Assembly: GCF_013282155.1 (NCBI RefSeq)
Contig: NZ_BLWI01000008.1
Location: 372,001 to 436,000, forward strand
Direction: 5' to 3'
Source of the DNA: Sulfitobacter sp. HGT1
Lineage (GTDB): Bacteria; Pseudomonadota; Alphaproteobacteria; Rhodobacterales; Rhodobacteraceae
DNA: 64,000 nucleotides
Shown: positions 18,286 to 28,275 of the stretch, one piece after another
Position numbering within the stretch: position 1 is the stretch's first letter
Layout of the letters: each line of letters starts with the position of its first letter
The notes under the pieces: model-generated
What the model was told of the DNA's origin: nothing
What the model saw: only the letters and a program-made list of their open reading frames with translations
The model's database searches: none
Translations under genes and position numbers: made by a program

Positions 18286-18915
18286 ATGCCCAAGCCTGAT
18301 CCCTTTGGATTCGACATGTCCGTGTCGTCTTCCAAAAAGAAAAACCCCCGTGGCCGAAGGGGTATGTCCGGTGCATCCGAGACATCACAACGGCTGTGTT
18401 CCCACGAGGGATGCCAGGAGCCCGGTAAATACCGCGCACCCAAGGCTCCTGACGTGCTGGATGACTACTTTTGGTTCTGCCAGCAGCACGTGCGCGAATA
18501 TAATCTCAAGTGGAACTTCTTTGACGGCACCACCGAGGCCGAATTGAATGCCCAAATGTCCAAGGACAAGGTCTGGGAGCGCACGACCAAGCCGCTGGGT
18601 GATCCAGAAGCACGCGCCTGGGCCCGTCTGGGCATCGAAGACCCCCATCAGGTGCTGGGCAAGAACGCGACCCAAAACCCCGGCAAAGGCCCCGCAGCGG
18701 GGCGCCGTTTGCCACCCACCGAACGCCGCGCGATCGAGATTCTGGAGGCCAAGGACAACTGGACCAAGCCCGAAGTGCGCAAGGCGTATAAGGCGCTGAT
18801 CAAAGTCCTGCACCCCGACATGAACGGCGGCGACCGCAGCCAGGAAGAACAGCTGCAGGAAGTCGTCTGGGCCTGGGACCAGATCAAGGCCAGCCGCAAC
18901 TTCAAAGACAAATAA
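18286..18915 (+). CDS. J-domain protein with N-terminal Cys/His motif
   Basis: A 209-aa protein. The C-terminal about 60 residues form a J domain: AIEILEAKDNWTKPEVRKAY, then LIKVLHPDMNGGDRS with the essential HPD, so it should stimulate an Hsp70 ATPase. The N-terminal half contains CSHEGC and, later, FCQQHVREYN, a possible zinc site conserved in this alphaproteobacterial type of J protein. It lacks the G/F region and zinc-finger of DnaJ. The next gene downstream is cobS, after a 207-base gap with no visible gene. Confidence 0.9.
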   Translation: MPKPDPFGFDMSVSSSKKKNPRGRRGMSGASETSQRLCSHEGCQEPGKYRAPKAPDVLDDYFWFCQQHVREYNLKWNFFDGTTEAELNAQMSKDKVWERTTKPLGDPEARAWARLGIEDPHQVLGKNATQNPGKGPAAGRRLPPTERRAIEILEAKDNWTKPEVRKAYKALIKVLHPDMNGGDRSQEEQLQEVVWAWDQIKASRNFKDK

Positions 18916-19122
18916 ACAAAGCTCCGCGCGCGCCCGCTTGGCATGAGCAGCAGCGCGCGGACGATATCAGGGGGTGCAGCCGGTTGCACCGTTTTTGCAC
19001 AGACCGCGGGGCGACATTGCCGCAGATGCGAATTGGCCCTTTCCCTCAGGCTTAAGAAAGATATGTTGCCTAACGAAACCGCCCTGACTTGCAGGCGCGC
19101 ATGATTATGAAGGACGCACAGA

Positions 19123-20109
19123 ATGGCCGAGACCTCATTGGATCTTAACGCAAAACCCACCAAAGAGATCTCCGTTCGCGAAGTCTTTGGCATCGACACA
19201 GACATGATCGTGCATGGTTTTGAGGAACGCACAAGCCGCGTCCCGGACCAAGACAGCACCTATAAGTTCGATCCCGACACCACGATGGCCATTCTTGCCG
19301 GCTTTAACCACAACCGCCGCGTGATGGTTCAGGGTTATCACGGCACGGGTAAATCCACCCACATCGAACAGGTGGCAAGCCTGCTGAACTGGCCTTGCGT
19401 GCGCGTCAACCTTGACAGCCACATCAGCCGGATCGACCTGATCGGTAAGGACGCGATCAAGCTGGTGGATGGCAAACAGGTCACCACCTTCCAGGAAGGC
19501 ATTTTGCCCTGGGCCCTGCGCAACCCGACTGCGATCGTGTTCGATGAATACGATGCTGGCCGCGCCGACGTGATGTTCGTGATCCAGCGCGTGCTGGAAG
19601 TCGACGGCAAGCTGACGCTGCTGGACCAGAACAAGGTGATCGAACCGCACCCCTATTTCCGCATTTTCGCGACCGCCAACACCGTTGGTCTGGGCGATAC
19701 CACGGGCTTGTATCACGGCACCCAGCAGATCAACCAAGGTCAGATGGACCGTTGGTCGCTGGTGGCCACGCTGAACTATCTGGGCATCGAGGCCGAGACC
19801 CAGATCGTTCTGTCCAAGAACCCACATTACAACACCGACAAGGGCCGTAAGACGATCAAACAAATGGTCACCGTTGCCGATCTGACCCGCACCGCCTTTA
19901 TGAACGGTGATCTGTCGACCGTGATGTCGCCGCGCACCGTGATCGCATGGGCCCAAAACGCCGAGATTTTCCGCAACGTCGGCTATGCCTTCCGCCTGTC
20001 CTTCCTCAACAAATGTGACGAGCTTGAGCGCCAGACGGTTGCCGAGTTCTATCAGCGCCTGTTCGACGAAGAGCTGCCTGAATCAGCGGCCAGCGTGAGC
20101 CTTGGGTAA
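19123..20109 (+). CDS. cobS: Aerobic cobaltochelatase subunit CobS
   Basis: The 328-aa AAA+ ATPase subunit which, with CobT, drives cobalt insertion by CobN in aerobic cobalamin synthesis. The N-terminal [18 protein letters not shown] is family-specific. Walker A is [10 protein letters not shown] near residue 69 and Walker [10 protein letters not shown] near 139, followed by the sensor [11 protein letters not shown] near 184. cobN is not in the window. Its stop overlaps the start of a small ORF, which in turn overlaps cobT, so the three form one operon. Confidence 0.96.
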   Translation: MAETSLDLNAKPTKEISVREVFGIDTDMIVHGFEERTSRVPDQDSTYKFDPDTTMAILAGFNHNRRVMVQGYHGTGKSTHIEQVASLLNWPCVRVNLDSHISRIDLIGKDAIKLVDGKQVTTFQEGILPWALRNPTAIVFDEYDAGRADVMFVIQRVLEVDGKLTLLDQNKVIEPHPYFRIFATANTVGLGDTTGLYHGTQQINQGQMDRWSLVATLNYLGIEAETQIVLSKNPHYNTDKGRKTIKQMVTVADLTRTAFMNGDLSTVMSPRTVIAWAQNAEIFRNVGYAFRLSFLNKCDELERQTVAEFYQRLFDEELPESAASVSLG

Positions 20110-20494
20110 AGGCGCATCCACCATCGGCATCTGTGCCGCCCTGCTGACAGGCAGCGGCGCGCAGGCCTATGATGATGTTGCACTTTATCCAGCCGCGCAA
20201 TGCGCTGCCTTTTGGCTGGGGTTCGATGACTATGCCAAACGGTCGCCTTTCTTGGACAGTTCGCCCGACCATGTGAAACGATCAGATGCATTTCGCGCTG
20301 TTGCTGTCAGACTGGCCCCTGACCGCGTCACCGAAATTGACCGGACGATCCAAGACCAACGCAGCGCAATGGCCCTTTTGGCCGAAGCCGTGATTTACGC
20401 CAACGACAAGCCGTCTCGCAAGGTGTTTGAAACACTGACACAAACCTGCGAGAGTTTTGCCAGCAACCATCCTGAGACGCGAGATTTGAAATGA
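20102..20494 (+). CDS. Small exported protein between cobS and cobT
   Basis: A 130-aa frame starting with TTG at 20102, overlapping cobS by 8 bases and cobT by 4 (ATGA). The N-terminus ([22 protein letters not shown]) reads as a signal peptide with an AxA-type cleavage site. The mature part is about 108 residues, helical, with two cysteines (AAQCAAFW and TQTCESF) that could form a disulphide. No family is recognised. The double overlap argues for a real, translationally coupled gene, but an exported protein is unexpected among cytoplasmic chelatase subunits. Confidence 0.7.
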   Translation: MGKGASTIGICAALLTGSGAQAYDDVALYPAAQCAAFWLGFDDYAKRSPFLDSSPDHVKRSDAFRAVAVRLAPDRVTEIDRTIQDQRSAMALLAEAVIYANDKPSRKVFETLTQTCESFASNHPETRDLK

Positions 20495-22368
20495 GCAAAC
20501 CATCAGACAATCCCGCAGACGCGTTCAAAAAGGCGCTGGCCGAAGCGACCAAGGTGATGTCGCATGACCCCGATCTGACGGTCAGCTATTCGGTCGATCC
20601 GTCGGGCCTGTCGGGTGACGCGATGCGCCTGCCGCAAGTCAGCCGCCGCATGACCCGCGACGAGGTGTTGCTGGCCCGTGGCACGGCAGATGCGCTGGCG
20701 CTGAACCGGCGTTATCACAACGGCCAGACCCATTCGAAATACCTGCCCAACGGCGACATGGCCCGCGAGCTGTACGAGGCGATGGAAACCGCCCGTTGCG
20801 AGGCCGTAGGGGCCCGCGACATGCCCGGCACCGCCGGCAACATCGACGCCAAAATCAAACACGACGCGCTGCGCAAGGGCTACGATCAGGCCAAACAGCC
20901 CAGCGATGTGCCCCTGTCCACCGCTGCCGGATACCTTGTGCGCCATCTGGCCACGGGCCGCGATCTGCCCCCCGGTGCATCCGAGGCGCTGGAACTGTGG
21001 CGCGGCTATATCGAAAATCAGGCCGGTGGCACGCTCGAAACCTTGAACGACACATTGGACGATCAGGCCGCGTTCGCGCGGTTTGCCCGCAAGATGATCG
21101 TCGATCTTGGCTATGGCGATCAGCTGGGCGACGACCCCGACCAGTCGGATGACGACCAGGACAGCGCCGAAGAAGAAGGCACCGAAGAAGAGCAAGACCC
21201 AGATAGCACCGGTCAGGACGAAGACGACGACGAGCAGGCAGAAGCCTCGCCCGAGCAGTCGCAGGACCAGCAGCAGGACGAATCCCAGGCGCAGGTGTCG
21301 ATGGACGACATGGCCGATCAGGAACTTGGCGACGAAGCCGAGATGCCCGATGGCGACGCCCCGATGGAGCCACCTGCCCCGCCGCAAGCCTCAGACGCGG
21401 ACCCCAATTATCTGGTCTACCGCACCGACAATGACGAGGTGATCGGTGCAGAAGATCTGGCCGAACCCGCCGAATTGGAACGCCTGCGCGCCTATCTGGA
21501 CCAGCAGTTGGAGCCACTAAAGGGGGCCGTAAGTCGCCTTGCCAACAAGCTGCAACGCCGCTTGCAGGCCCAGCAAAACCGGTCGTGGGAATTTGATCTG
21601 GAAGAAGGCACGCTGGACGCGGGCCGTCTGGCGCGGATCGTGGCGAACCCGACCACACCGCTGTCGTTCAAGATGGAAAAAGACACCGAATTCCGCGACA
21701 CCTGCGTAACGCTGCTGCTGGATAACTCCGGCTCCATGCGCGGACGGCCGATCTCGATCGCGGCGATTTGTGCGGATGTTCTGGCGCGCACGCTGGAACG
21801 CTGCAACGTCAAAGTCGAAATCCTCGGCTTTACCACCCGCGCCTGGAAAGGTGGCCAGGCCCGCGAGGCGTGGCTGAACGAAGGCCGCCCCGTGCAGCCC
21901 GGCCGTCTGAACGACCTGCGCCACATCATCTATAAATCCGCCGACGCGCCCTGGCGCCGCACGCGGCCCAATCTGGGGCTGATGATGAAGGAAGGCCTGC
22001 TGAAGGAAAACATCGACGGCGAGGCGCTGGAATGGGCGCACCGCCGCATGATGGCCCGCCACGAGTCGCGCAAGATTTTGATGGTGATCAGCGATGGGGC
22101 ACCGGTCGATGACAGCACCCTGTCGGTGAACCCCGCCAATTATCTGGAAAAGCACCTGCGCGATGTGATCGCCATGGTCGAAAAACGCAAAGCCGTTGAA
22201 TTGCTGGCAATCGGGATCGGCCATGACGTGACGCGGTATTACGACCGCGCGGTCACGATCACCGATGTCGATCAACTGGCCGGTGCGATGACCGAACAAC
22301 TGGCCGCATTGTTTGACACCGATCCCCGCGCCCGGGCGCGGGTCATGGGCATCCGCCGCGCGAGCTGA
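20491..22368 (+). CDS. cobT: Aerobic cobaltochelatase subunit CobT
   Basis: The 625-aa partner of CobS. Residues about 215-310 form a highly acidic, Gln-rich linker (many DDD/EEE/QDQ runs), normal for CobT. The C-terminal third is a von Willebrand A domain with the MIDAS start [13 protein letters not shown] (DxSxS) near residue 410, and ends with [16 protein letters not shown]. It forms the hexameric chaperone-like module with CobS. Translationally coupled to the small exported ORF upstream. Confidence 0.96.
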   Translation: MSKPSDNPADAFKKALAEATKVMSHDPDLTVSYSVDPSGLSGDAMRLPQVSRRMTRDEVLLARGTADALALNRRYHNGQTHSKYLPNGDMARELYEAMETARCEAVGARDMPGTAGNIDAKIKHDALRKGYDQAKQPSDVPLSTAAGYLVRHLATGRDLPPGASEALELWRGYIENQAGGTLETLNDTLDDQAAFARFARKMIVDLGYGDQLGDDPDQSDDDQDSAEEEGTEEEQDPDSTGQDEDDDEQAEASPEQSQDQQQDESQAQVSMDDMADQELGDEAEMPDGDAPMEPPAPPQASDADPNYLVYRTDNDEVIGAEDLAEPAELERLRAYLDQQLEPLKGAVSRLANKLQRRLQAQQNRSWEFDLEEGTLDAGRLARIVANPTTPLSFKMEKDTEFRDTCVTLLLDNSGSMRGRPISIAAICADVLARTLERCNVKVEILGFTTRAWKGGQAREAWLNEGRPVQPGRLNDLRHIIYKSADAPWRRTRPNLGLMMKEGLLKENIDGEALEWAHRRMMARHESRKILMVISDGAPVDDSTLSVNPANYLEKHLRDVIAMVEKRKAVELLAIGIGHDVTRYYDRAVTITDVDQLAGAMTEQLAALFDTDPRARARVMGIRRAS

Positions 22369-22387
22369 GACGGCGGACGCTCCGCGG

Positions 22388-22409
22388 GGAGTTTATTTGG
22401 CAAAATGAA
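22388..22409 (-). repeat. Dispersed 22-bp element, copy C (inverted)
   Basis: Read on the reverse strand: TTCATTTTGCCA followed by AATAAACTCC, differing from the 46585 copy at one position. It lies 20 bases after the cobT stop beside the GC hairpin GCGGA-CGC-TCCGC and 15 bases before the next gene. Confidence 0.65.
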
Positions 22410-22423
22410 GAGGGACTTGCGTC

Positions 22424-24214
22424 ATGTTTCAATCGTTTGAGGTGACTTCGAGGCCCGAACAGGGGCCACCGCGTTTGGCGGCGTTGCGGGTCGAATTAGC
22501 AGCCGAAGGGCTGGACGGTTTTCTGGTGCCGCGCGCGGATGCGCATCAGGGCGAATATGTTTCCCCCCATGACGAGCGGTTGAGCTGGCTGACAGGCTTT
22601 ACCGGGTCCGCCGGTTTTTGCGCGGCGCTGACGGGCGTTGCAGGTGTGTTCATCGACGGCCGGTATCGTACGCAGGTCAAGGCGCAGGTGGCGGATGTGT
22701 ATAGCCCAGTGCCCTGGCCCGAGGTGTCTTTGGCCGACTGGCTGCGAGAGCAATTGCCCAATGGCGGGATTGTCGGCTTTGATCCGTGGCTGCATGCCGT
22801 GGGGCAGATCGAACAGCTTGAAGAGGCCTTGAAGGGCAGCGGCATCAAGATGCGGCGCTGCGATAATCTGGTGGACCGGATCTGGCAGGACCAGCCTGCG
22901 CCACCGATGTTTCCTGCCAAGGTGCATCCGCTTGAGTTCGCAGGAGAACCCCATGCCGACAAATGCGCCCGCCTGGGCGAGGAGTTGCGCAAGAAAGGCG
23001 AAGCGGCGGCTGTCATTACCCTGCCCGACAGTCTGTGTTGGCTGCTGAACATCCGCGGTGCGGATATTGCGCGCAATCCGGTCGTGCACGGCTTTGTCGT
23101 GTTGCACGGGTCCGCGGCGGTTGATCTGTTTGTCGCCCCCCAGAAGGTTGCCGGTCTGGCAGATCATCTGGCCGACGGCGTGACCGTCCATGCGCCTGAT
23201 GCGCTGCTGGGCTATCTTGCCACCCTTGCCGGCCCGATCCGGCTGGATAAAACTACGGTTCCGGTGGCTGTGGCCGATGCTGTGGGCGACCGCGTGTCCT
23301 GGGGCGATGATCCCTGTGCGCTGCCCAAGGCCTGCAAGAACGAGGCCGAGCTTGCGGGATCGGCTGCGGCGCATTTGCGCGACGGGGCGGCGCTGGTCGA
23401 ATTGCTGGCCTGGCTGGATGCCCAACCCCCCGGCACGGTGACCGAAGCTCAGGTCGTGCGCCAGCTTGAGACTTGCCGCCGCCGCGACAATGCCTTGCAG
23501 GACATCAGCTTTGAGACCATCGCAGGCACGGGGCCCAACGGCGCGATCATGCATTACCGCGTGACCGAGGAAACCGATAGCACCCTTGAAGATGGTCACC
23601 TGTTGGTGCTGGATTCAGGCGGGCAATATCTGGATGGCACAACCGACATCACCCGCACCATCGCCATTGGCACCCCGCCGCTGGAGGCAAGGCAGGCCTT
23701 TACCCGTGTCCTGATGGGCATGATCGCGATGAGCCGCCTGCGCTGGCCGCAGGGCCTTGCGGGCCGCGATATCGAGGCAATCGGCCGCGTGCCGCTGTGG
23801 CTGGCGGGACAGGATTTCGACCACGGGCTGGGCCACGGCGTTGGTGCCTATCTCAGCGTGCATGAAGGCCCGCAACGGCTGAGCAAGATCAGCACGGTGC
23901 CCTTGATGGCCGGGATGATCCTGAGCAACGAGCCGGGATATTACCGCGAGGGGGCCTTTGGCATCCGGATCGAGAACCTGCTGGTGGTGCGCCCTGCCCC
24001 TGATCTGCCGGGGGGCGACGCGCATCGCAAGATGCTGGATTGGGAAACCCTGAGCTTTGCGCCCATCGACCGGCGGTTGGTCCTTGTGGAGATGCTGGGG
24101 GAGGATGCCCGCGACTGGCTGAATGCCTACCACCATAACGTTGCGGAAAAAATTGGACCCCGGCTATCGCCTGATGCAAAATTGTGGTTGGATGCCGCAA
24201 CGGCACCTATTTGA
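22424..24214 (+). CDS. Xaa-Pro aminopeptidase family (M24B)
   Basis: A 596-aa protein with two N-terminal creatinase-like domains and a C-terminal pita-bread metallopeptidase domain. Metal ligands are visible: LVLDSGGQYLDGTTDITRT (two Asp, near residues 395-406), HGLGHGVGAYLSVHEGP (His, near 472), LSNEPGYY (Glu, near 505) and FGIRIENLLVV (Glu, near 518). Length fits the long eukaryote-like aminopeptidase P common in alphaproteobacteria. It cleaves the bond before proline in dipeptides and peptides. The upstream RBS is the AGAGGGA at 22409. Confidence 0.93.
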   Translation: MFQSFEVTSRPEQGPPRLAALRVELAAEGLDGFLVPRADAHQGEYVSPHDERLSWLTGFTGSAGFCAALTGVAGVFIDGRYRTQVKAQVADVYSPVPWPEVSLADWLREQLPNGGIVGFDPWLHAVGQIEQLEEALKGSGIKMRRCDNLVDRIWQDQPAPPMFPAKVHPLEFAGEPHADKCARLGEELRKKGEAAAVITLPDSLCWLLNIRGADIARNPVVHGFVVLHGSAAVDLFVAPQKVAGLADHLADGVTVHAPDALLGYLATLAGPIRLDKTTVPVAVADAVGDRVSWGDDPCALPKACKNEAELAGSAAAHLRDGAALVELLAWLDAQPPGTVTEAQVVRQLETCRRRDNALQDISFETIAGTGPNGAIMHYRVTEETDSTLEDGHLLVLDSGGQYLDGTTDITRTIAIGTPPLEARQAFTRVLMGMIAMSRLRWPQGLAGRDIEAIGRVPLWLAGQDFDHGLGHGVGAYLSVHEGPQRLSKISTVPLMAGMILSNEPGYYREGAFGIRIENLLVVRPAPDLPGGDAHRKMLDWETLSFAPIDRRLVLVEMLGEDARDWLNAYHHNVAEKIGPRLSPDAKLWLDAATAPI

Positions 24215-24254
24215 GCGTCGGTTATCATAAGAGTTTCAGGGAGGGCGGTCCGAG

Positions 24255-24599
24255 ATGTCAGACCATATAAAGATTTTGAATGCCGATGGCACATGGACAG
24301 TCCGCGCAGGGGGGGCCGTTCTGGCCGAGACCAGAAATGCGCTTGAGCTGCGCGAAGGTGACATGGATGCGGTGATCTATATCCCGCGCGAAGACATCGC
24401 GATGGCATTTCTGGACAAGACCAACAAGACCACCCATTGCCCCTACAAGGGCGATGCGACCTATTACTCGGTCGTCACCAAAAGCCGGACGTTGCAGAAT
24501 GTTGCCTGGTCCTATGAAAATCCCACCGAGGCTGTCGCTGGGATCAAGGGCTATCTGGCCTTTTACAATCTGCCCGAAGTCACCGTCGAGCAGATTTGA
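24255..24599 (+). CDS. DUF427 domain protein
   Basis: The 114-aa product matches DUF427 throughout: VRAGGAVLAETRNALELREG, VIYIPREDIAMAFLDKT, THCPYKGDATYYSV and the final AVAGIKGYLAFYNLPEVTVE. The family is small, soluble and of unknown function. It follows the aminopeptidase by 40 bases with GGGAGGGCGG before the ATG, and ends convergently 4 bases from the RTX gene. Confidence 0.92.
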   Translation: MSDHIKILNADGTWTVRAGGAVLAETRNALELREGDMDAVIYIPREDIAMAFLDKTNKTTHCPYKGDATYYSVVTKSRTLQNVAWSYENPTEAVAGIKGYLAFYNLPEVTVEQI

Positions 24600-24603
24600 A
24601 CGT

Positions 24604-26361
24604 TTAGACGTTAAGCAACCAGCTGGTGTCGGCGCTTAGGGCGGCGGCATCGGTGTTTTGCAAGATCACAACCACATTCCCCCCGACAACGATTTCACTA
24701 TCCGTGCCGTTTGCAGCAGTGCGGATCTCGAAATTACCATCGCCGGGTGCGAATTTCGCGGGTGATGTCTGGGTTTCCTGCAAATACAGACCGTCTTCGG
24801 CCAGATTGAAATCTGTCACGATCACCGGTGCCGTGCCGACCTGATCATAGCCGATGGCGTTGATGATGTCCGATCCGGCACCGCCAGTCACGCTGTCGCC
24901 GTTATTGGCGCTGATGGTGTCATCGCCATCGCCCCCGACAACCGTATCAGCCAGCGTATCGGATGCGCCTGTGACATCCGTGCCAAAGTCGAAATCATAG
25001 GCGCGAATAACGTCGTTTCCAGCGCCACCATCAATGCTGTCCACCCCGGTGCCTGCCAGCAGGAAATCATTGCCTTCGTTGCCCAGCATCGTGTCATTGC
25101 CCGGCCCGCCAAAGATGGCGTCATTGCCCAACCCGCCCGAGATGACGTCGTCGCCCTTGTTGCCAGCCAGTTGGTCGGGGCCATCGCCACCGTCAAGCGT
25201 GTCATTGCCCGGACCGGCGTTGAGCGTATCAGCGCCGCTGCCCCCCGACATATTGTCGTTGCCGCCACCGCCATTCAGCAAATCGCTTTGGGTGCCGCCA
25301 TCAAGCACATCATCGCCTGCGCCGCCGTTCAACGTGTCATCCGACCCGCCGCCCAGCAAGGTATCGTTGCCGGAATTGCCGTTGATCAGGTCACTGCCGC
25401 CTTCGCCGTCCAGCATGTCATCACCCGACAGACCGCTAAGCGTGTCATTGCCAACGCCGCCCAACAGGGTGTCATTGCCCGCGCCGCCGTTCAGACCATC
25501 GTTGCCTTCGTTGCCCGACAGCAGGTCATTGCCATCATTGCCCGCAAGATAGTCAAAGCCTTCGCCGCCCGACAGCGTATCGAACCCGCGACCGCCAAAC
25601 AGGGTATCGGCCCCAAAGTTGCCTTGCATGTCGTCATTGCCCGAACCGCCATTCAGCAGGTCGTTGTTGGTGCCGCCGCGCAGCACGTCATTGCCCTTGC
25701 CGCCAAACAGCGTGTCGGCCAAGCCGTTGCCAAACAATGTGTCAGCGCCGTCGCCGCCATCCAGATTATCGGCACCGTTGCCGCCAACCAATGTGTCCTG
25801 ACCGCCAAAGCCCGCGATGCTGTCATCGCCAAAGTTACCCTCGAGATAGTCATCCCCTGCACCGCCATCCAGCGTATCATTGCCGTTTTCGCCCGCCAGA
25901 ATGTCATTGCCCGTGCCGCCGCGCAGCAGATCGGCACCATCACCGCCAAGCAGCAGATCATCGTCACCGAAACCGGTCAGAACGTCGTCACCGGCACCGC
26001 CGGACATGCCGTCAGACTGCGGCCCACCGTTCAAGGTGTCATTGCCGTCGTCGCCCAGCAAAATGTTGTCTCCACCGCCGCCCGAAATGCTGTCGGCACC
26101 GGGGCCGCCCTGCAATGTATCATCATTGCCAAACCCGTTGAGTGTGTCGTCGCCCTCAAGCCCGTCCAGATCGTCCTTGGCACCAGTGCCGTTCAACAGA
26201 TCGCCCTCGGAGGTGCCAGATGCGGCGATGATCTGGGGATCGACAACAGGATCGATCACATCGGGATTGGTGTCTTGGGCATCGGTGTCGTCGTCGCCAC
26301 CGTCAAGAAGCCCCGCCAATCCGAAAAGAGCAATCGCAGGCAGCAAAACCAGACCAAGCAT
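24604..26361 (-). CDS. RTX-type calcium-binding repeat protein
   Basis: A 585-aa protein made of about 40 nonapeptide repeats of the form GGxGxDxLxG (residues about 50-500). They should fold as a calcium-loaded beta-roll. The start is ATG 26361, with AAGGAT 7-9 bases upstream; an earlier in-frame start at 26439 is less likely. The N-terminus MLGLVLLPAIALFGLAGLLDGGDDD is a single hydrophobic anchor or uncleaved signal followed by acids. The C-terminal about 100 residues (ending SADTSWLLNV) match the tail of Roseobacter RTX proteins exported by type I systems. No catalytic domain is present. No ABC exporter genes lie nearby. Confidence 0.92.
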   Translation of the reverse strand: MLGLVLLPAIALFGLAGLLDGGDDDTDAQDTNPDVIDPVVDPQIIAASGTSEGDLLNGTGAKDDLDGLEGDDTLNGFGNDDTLQGGPGADSISGGGGDNILLGDDGNDTLNGGPQSDGMSGGAGDDVLTGFGDDDLLLGGDGADLLRGGTGNDILAGENGNDTLDGGAGDDYLEGNFGDDSIAGFGGQDTLVGGNGADNLDGGDGADTLFGNGLADTLFGGKGNDVLRGGTNNDLLNGGSGNDDMQGNFGADTLFGGRGFDTLSGGEGFDYLAGNDGNDLLSGNEGNDGLNGGAGNDTLLGGVGNDTLSGLSGDDMLDGEGGSDLINGNSGNDTLLGGGSDDTLNGGAGDDVLDGGTQSDLLNGGGGNDNMSGGSGADTLNAGPGNDTLDGGDGPDQLAGNKGDDVISGGLGNDAIFGGPGNDTMLGNEGNDFLLAGTGVDSIDGGAGNDVIRAYDFDFGTDVTGASDTLADTVVGGDGDDTISANNGDSVTGGAGSDIINAIGYDQVGTAPVIVTDFNLAEDGLYLQETQTSPAKFAPGDGNFEIRTAANGTDSEIVVGGNVVVILQNTDAAALSADTSWLLNV

Positions 26362-26489
26362 TGAAAATATCCTTATTTGAAAATGAGTTAATAAAATCTT
26401 ACTCGAAATTTTGCCGCTGTTAAATCTTAATCTTGCCACATTTCAAATGGTTGACGCCTATTGGCGGACAATAAAAAGGGCGCATTCGC

Positions 26490-26512
26490 ATTGTGTCTTA
26501 ATGTGACACAAT
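26490..26512. terminator. Inverted repeat at the end of the ClC gene
   Basis: ATTGTGTC and GACACAAT flank a 7-base centre just after the ClC stop; on the reverse strand the T-rich CCCTTTTTATTG follows about 10 bases later. It is probably the ClC terminator, though the spacing to the T-run is long. The 26362-26489 stretch is otherwise the RTX promoter region. Confidence 0.45.
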
Positions 26513-28197
26513 CAGGAATGTTCTTCTGCCGCAGTCTCGGCCAGGGCGCGGTTATAGGCCTTGAGGGCGTCCACATGGAACAGCGCGCCAAGCAGTTCGG
26601 GCGGAGAATCAGGCTTGAGGGTCACAACCGGAATAAAGGCCGCACCGGACTGTTCAAATATCGGCATCGCGGCCTCCAGCGTGGCTGCCCCGTCGATATA
26701 GGTGCCCTCGGCGATCAGGTCCCAGCAGGTTTCCTCGTTCGCGGCGCGCGGGTCATCGCGGGGGCGCATGATCCGGCCCACCAAGAACATCGCCAGCAAA
26801 TAAGCCTGCGGCCCCGCCGCCAGATGTACACCGCGCCGTTCCATCTGGGTCAGGAAAAAACTGCGATCGACAAGCCGCGATGCAACGGCGGTGGAAATGC
26901 TGACCGCCACCATGACCGCAAGGCCGGTCTGCCAGTCGCCTGTCAGTTCAAACACGATCAGGGTCGTCGAAATCGGCGCGCCCAGCACGGCGGCGGCCAC
27001 GGCCCCCATCCCCGCCAGCGCATAAAGCGACGTGACCCCGGACACATTGGGAAACACGCTGGTGGCGATCAGCCCAAAGGCCAGCCCGGTCAGCGCGCCC
27101 AGCATCAAGGACGGTGAAAACACCCCGCCGCCCATCCGGCCCCCCAGCGTGATCGACACCGCAACGATCTTGAGAGCGGCAAAAACAATCGCTTCGTTCA
27201 GCACCATATTTCCGGCCAACGCACGGGTCGTTGTCTCGTATCCGACACCGATAATGTGCGGGAACCACAAGGCGATACACCCCAGCAAGGCCCCCGCAAC
27301 CGCAGGGCGCAAATAGCGGGGCAGCCTCGTTTTGTCCTGAATGAAGTTGCCGATGTCTTCGGCCCAGAAAATACTGCGCATCAAGATGACAGCGACCAGC
27401 CCGCAGGTCAGGCCCAACAGCAAGAACGCCGGCAATTCGGCGTAAAAGGCCACGTCACCGACGGTCGGAAGGGCAAATTCGGTCAAGCCGCCAAACTCCA
27501 GCCGGTTGATCACCGTTCCGGCGGCCGAGGCAATGACGATCGGCGCAAACGCATGCACCGCGAAATGCCGCAACACCACCTCGAGCGCGAAAAGCGCGCC
27601 CGCAATCGGCGCGTTAAAGCTGGCGGACACGGCAGCTGCCACAGCACAGCCCAACAGATCGCGCCCCGTGATGCCGCTGGCGTTGATCCTGCGGCTGACA
27701 AGGGTGGAAATCACGCCGGCAAGGTGGACAACCGGCCCTTCACGCCCCGAAGACCCGCCCGTGCTAAGCGTGATCATCGACGCCAGGGCAGATGCCAGAC
27801 CGGCGCGGGTTTCGACCCTGCCCTCGTGCATGGCCGCGCCCAAGATCACATCCCCGACACTGCGCACACGGGCGTCGCGGGTGAAAATATGCAAGATCAG
27901 CCCAACCACCAAACCACCCGTGGTCGGGATCAGGACAACCCAGTACCAGTCAAGGCTACCGATAAAACTATGCAGATGCTGTACGTCTTCGGTGCCGTAA
28001 AGAAACGCCTGTATCAGGTTGATTCCCTTACGGAAAAGAAGTGCGGCAAATCCGGCGGCGATGCCAACGGCCAGAGCGATGAACCAGAAAGTGACCTTGC
28101 CCGGCCCCTTTTGGCGCAACACATCCCAACCGCTGCGCGCCTTGGCGCGGGCAACATCATATTGCTGGGTCAGATAGGGGTGCGGGTTCACGGGCAA
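26512..28197 (-). CDS. ClC-family chloride channel/transporter with C-terminal CBS-like region
   Basis: A 561-aa inner-membrane protein with about ten or more hydrophobic helices. It contains STGGSSGREGPVVHLAG near residue 175 (selectivity motif GREGP with the gating Glu) and GRMGGGVFSPSLMLG near 355 (GxFxP). The first selectivity motif GSGIP is not seen; the equivalent stretch reads RVRSVGDVI. The last about 90 residues look like a partial CBS domain. The start is uncertain (TTG 28197 or GTG 28191); no strong ribosome site is visible. Confidence 0.88.
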   Translation of the reverse strand: MPVNPHPYLTQQYDVARAKARSGWDVLRQKGPGKVTFWFIALAVGIAAGFAALLFRKGINLIQAFLYGTEDVQHLHSFIGSLDWYWVVLIPTTGGLVVGLILHIFTRDARVRSVGDVILGAAMHEGRVETRAGLASALASMITLSTGGSSGREGPVVHLAGVISTLVSRRINASGITGRDLLGCAVAAAVSASFNAPIAGALFALEVVLRHFAVHAFAPIVIASAAGTVINRLEFGGLTEFALPTVGDVAFYAELPAFLLLGLTCGLVAVILMRSIFWAEDIGNFIQDKTRLPRYLRPAVAGALLGCIALWFPHIIGVGYETTTRALAGNMVLNEAIVFAALKIVAVSITLGGRMGGGVFSPSLMLGALTGLAFGLIATSVFPNVSGVTSLYALAGMGAVAAAVLGAPISTTLIVFELTGDWQTGLAVMVAVSISTAVASRLVDRSFFLTQMERRGVHLAAGPQAYLLAMFLVGRIMRPRDDPRAANEETCWDLIAEGTYIDGAATLEAAMPIFEQSGAAFIPVVTLKPDSPPELLGALFHVDALKAYNRALAETAAEEHS

Positions 28198-28275
28198 GAC
28201 TGCTTTTCATCAAGGGTACATCCTGTCTAGGACACAGTTGCCCATAGGAAAACCCCTGCAACAGCAGCGCGCAGA

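Noticed and set aside
25034-26380. Dense short DNA repeats that could look like a CRISPR or satellite array
   Set aside because: They are the coding repeats of the RTX protein (period about 27 bases, in frame GGxGxDxLxG); there are no constant repeats with unique spacers.
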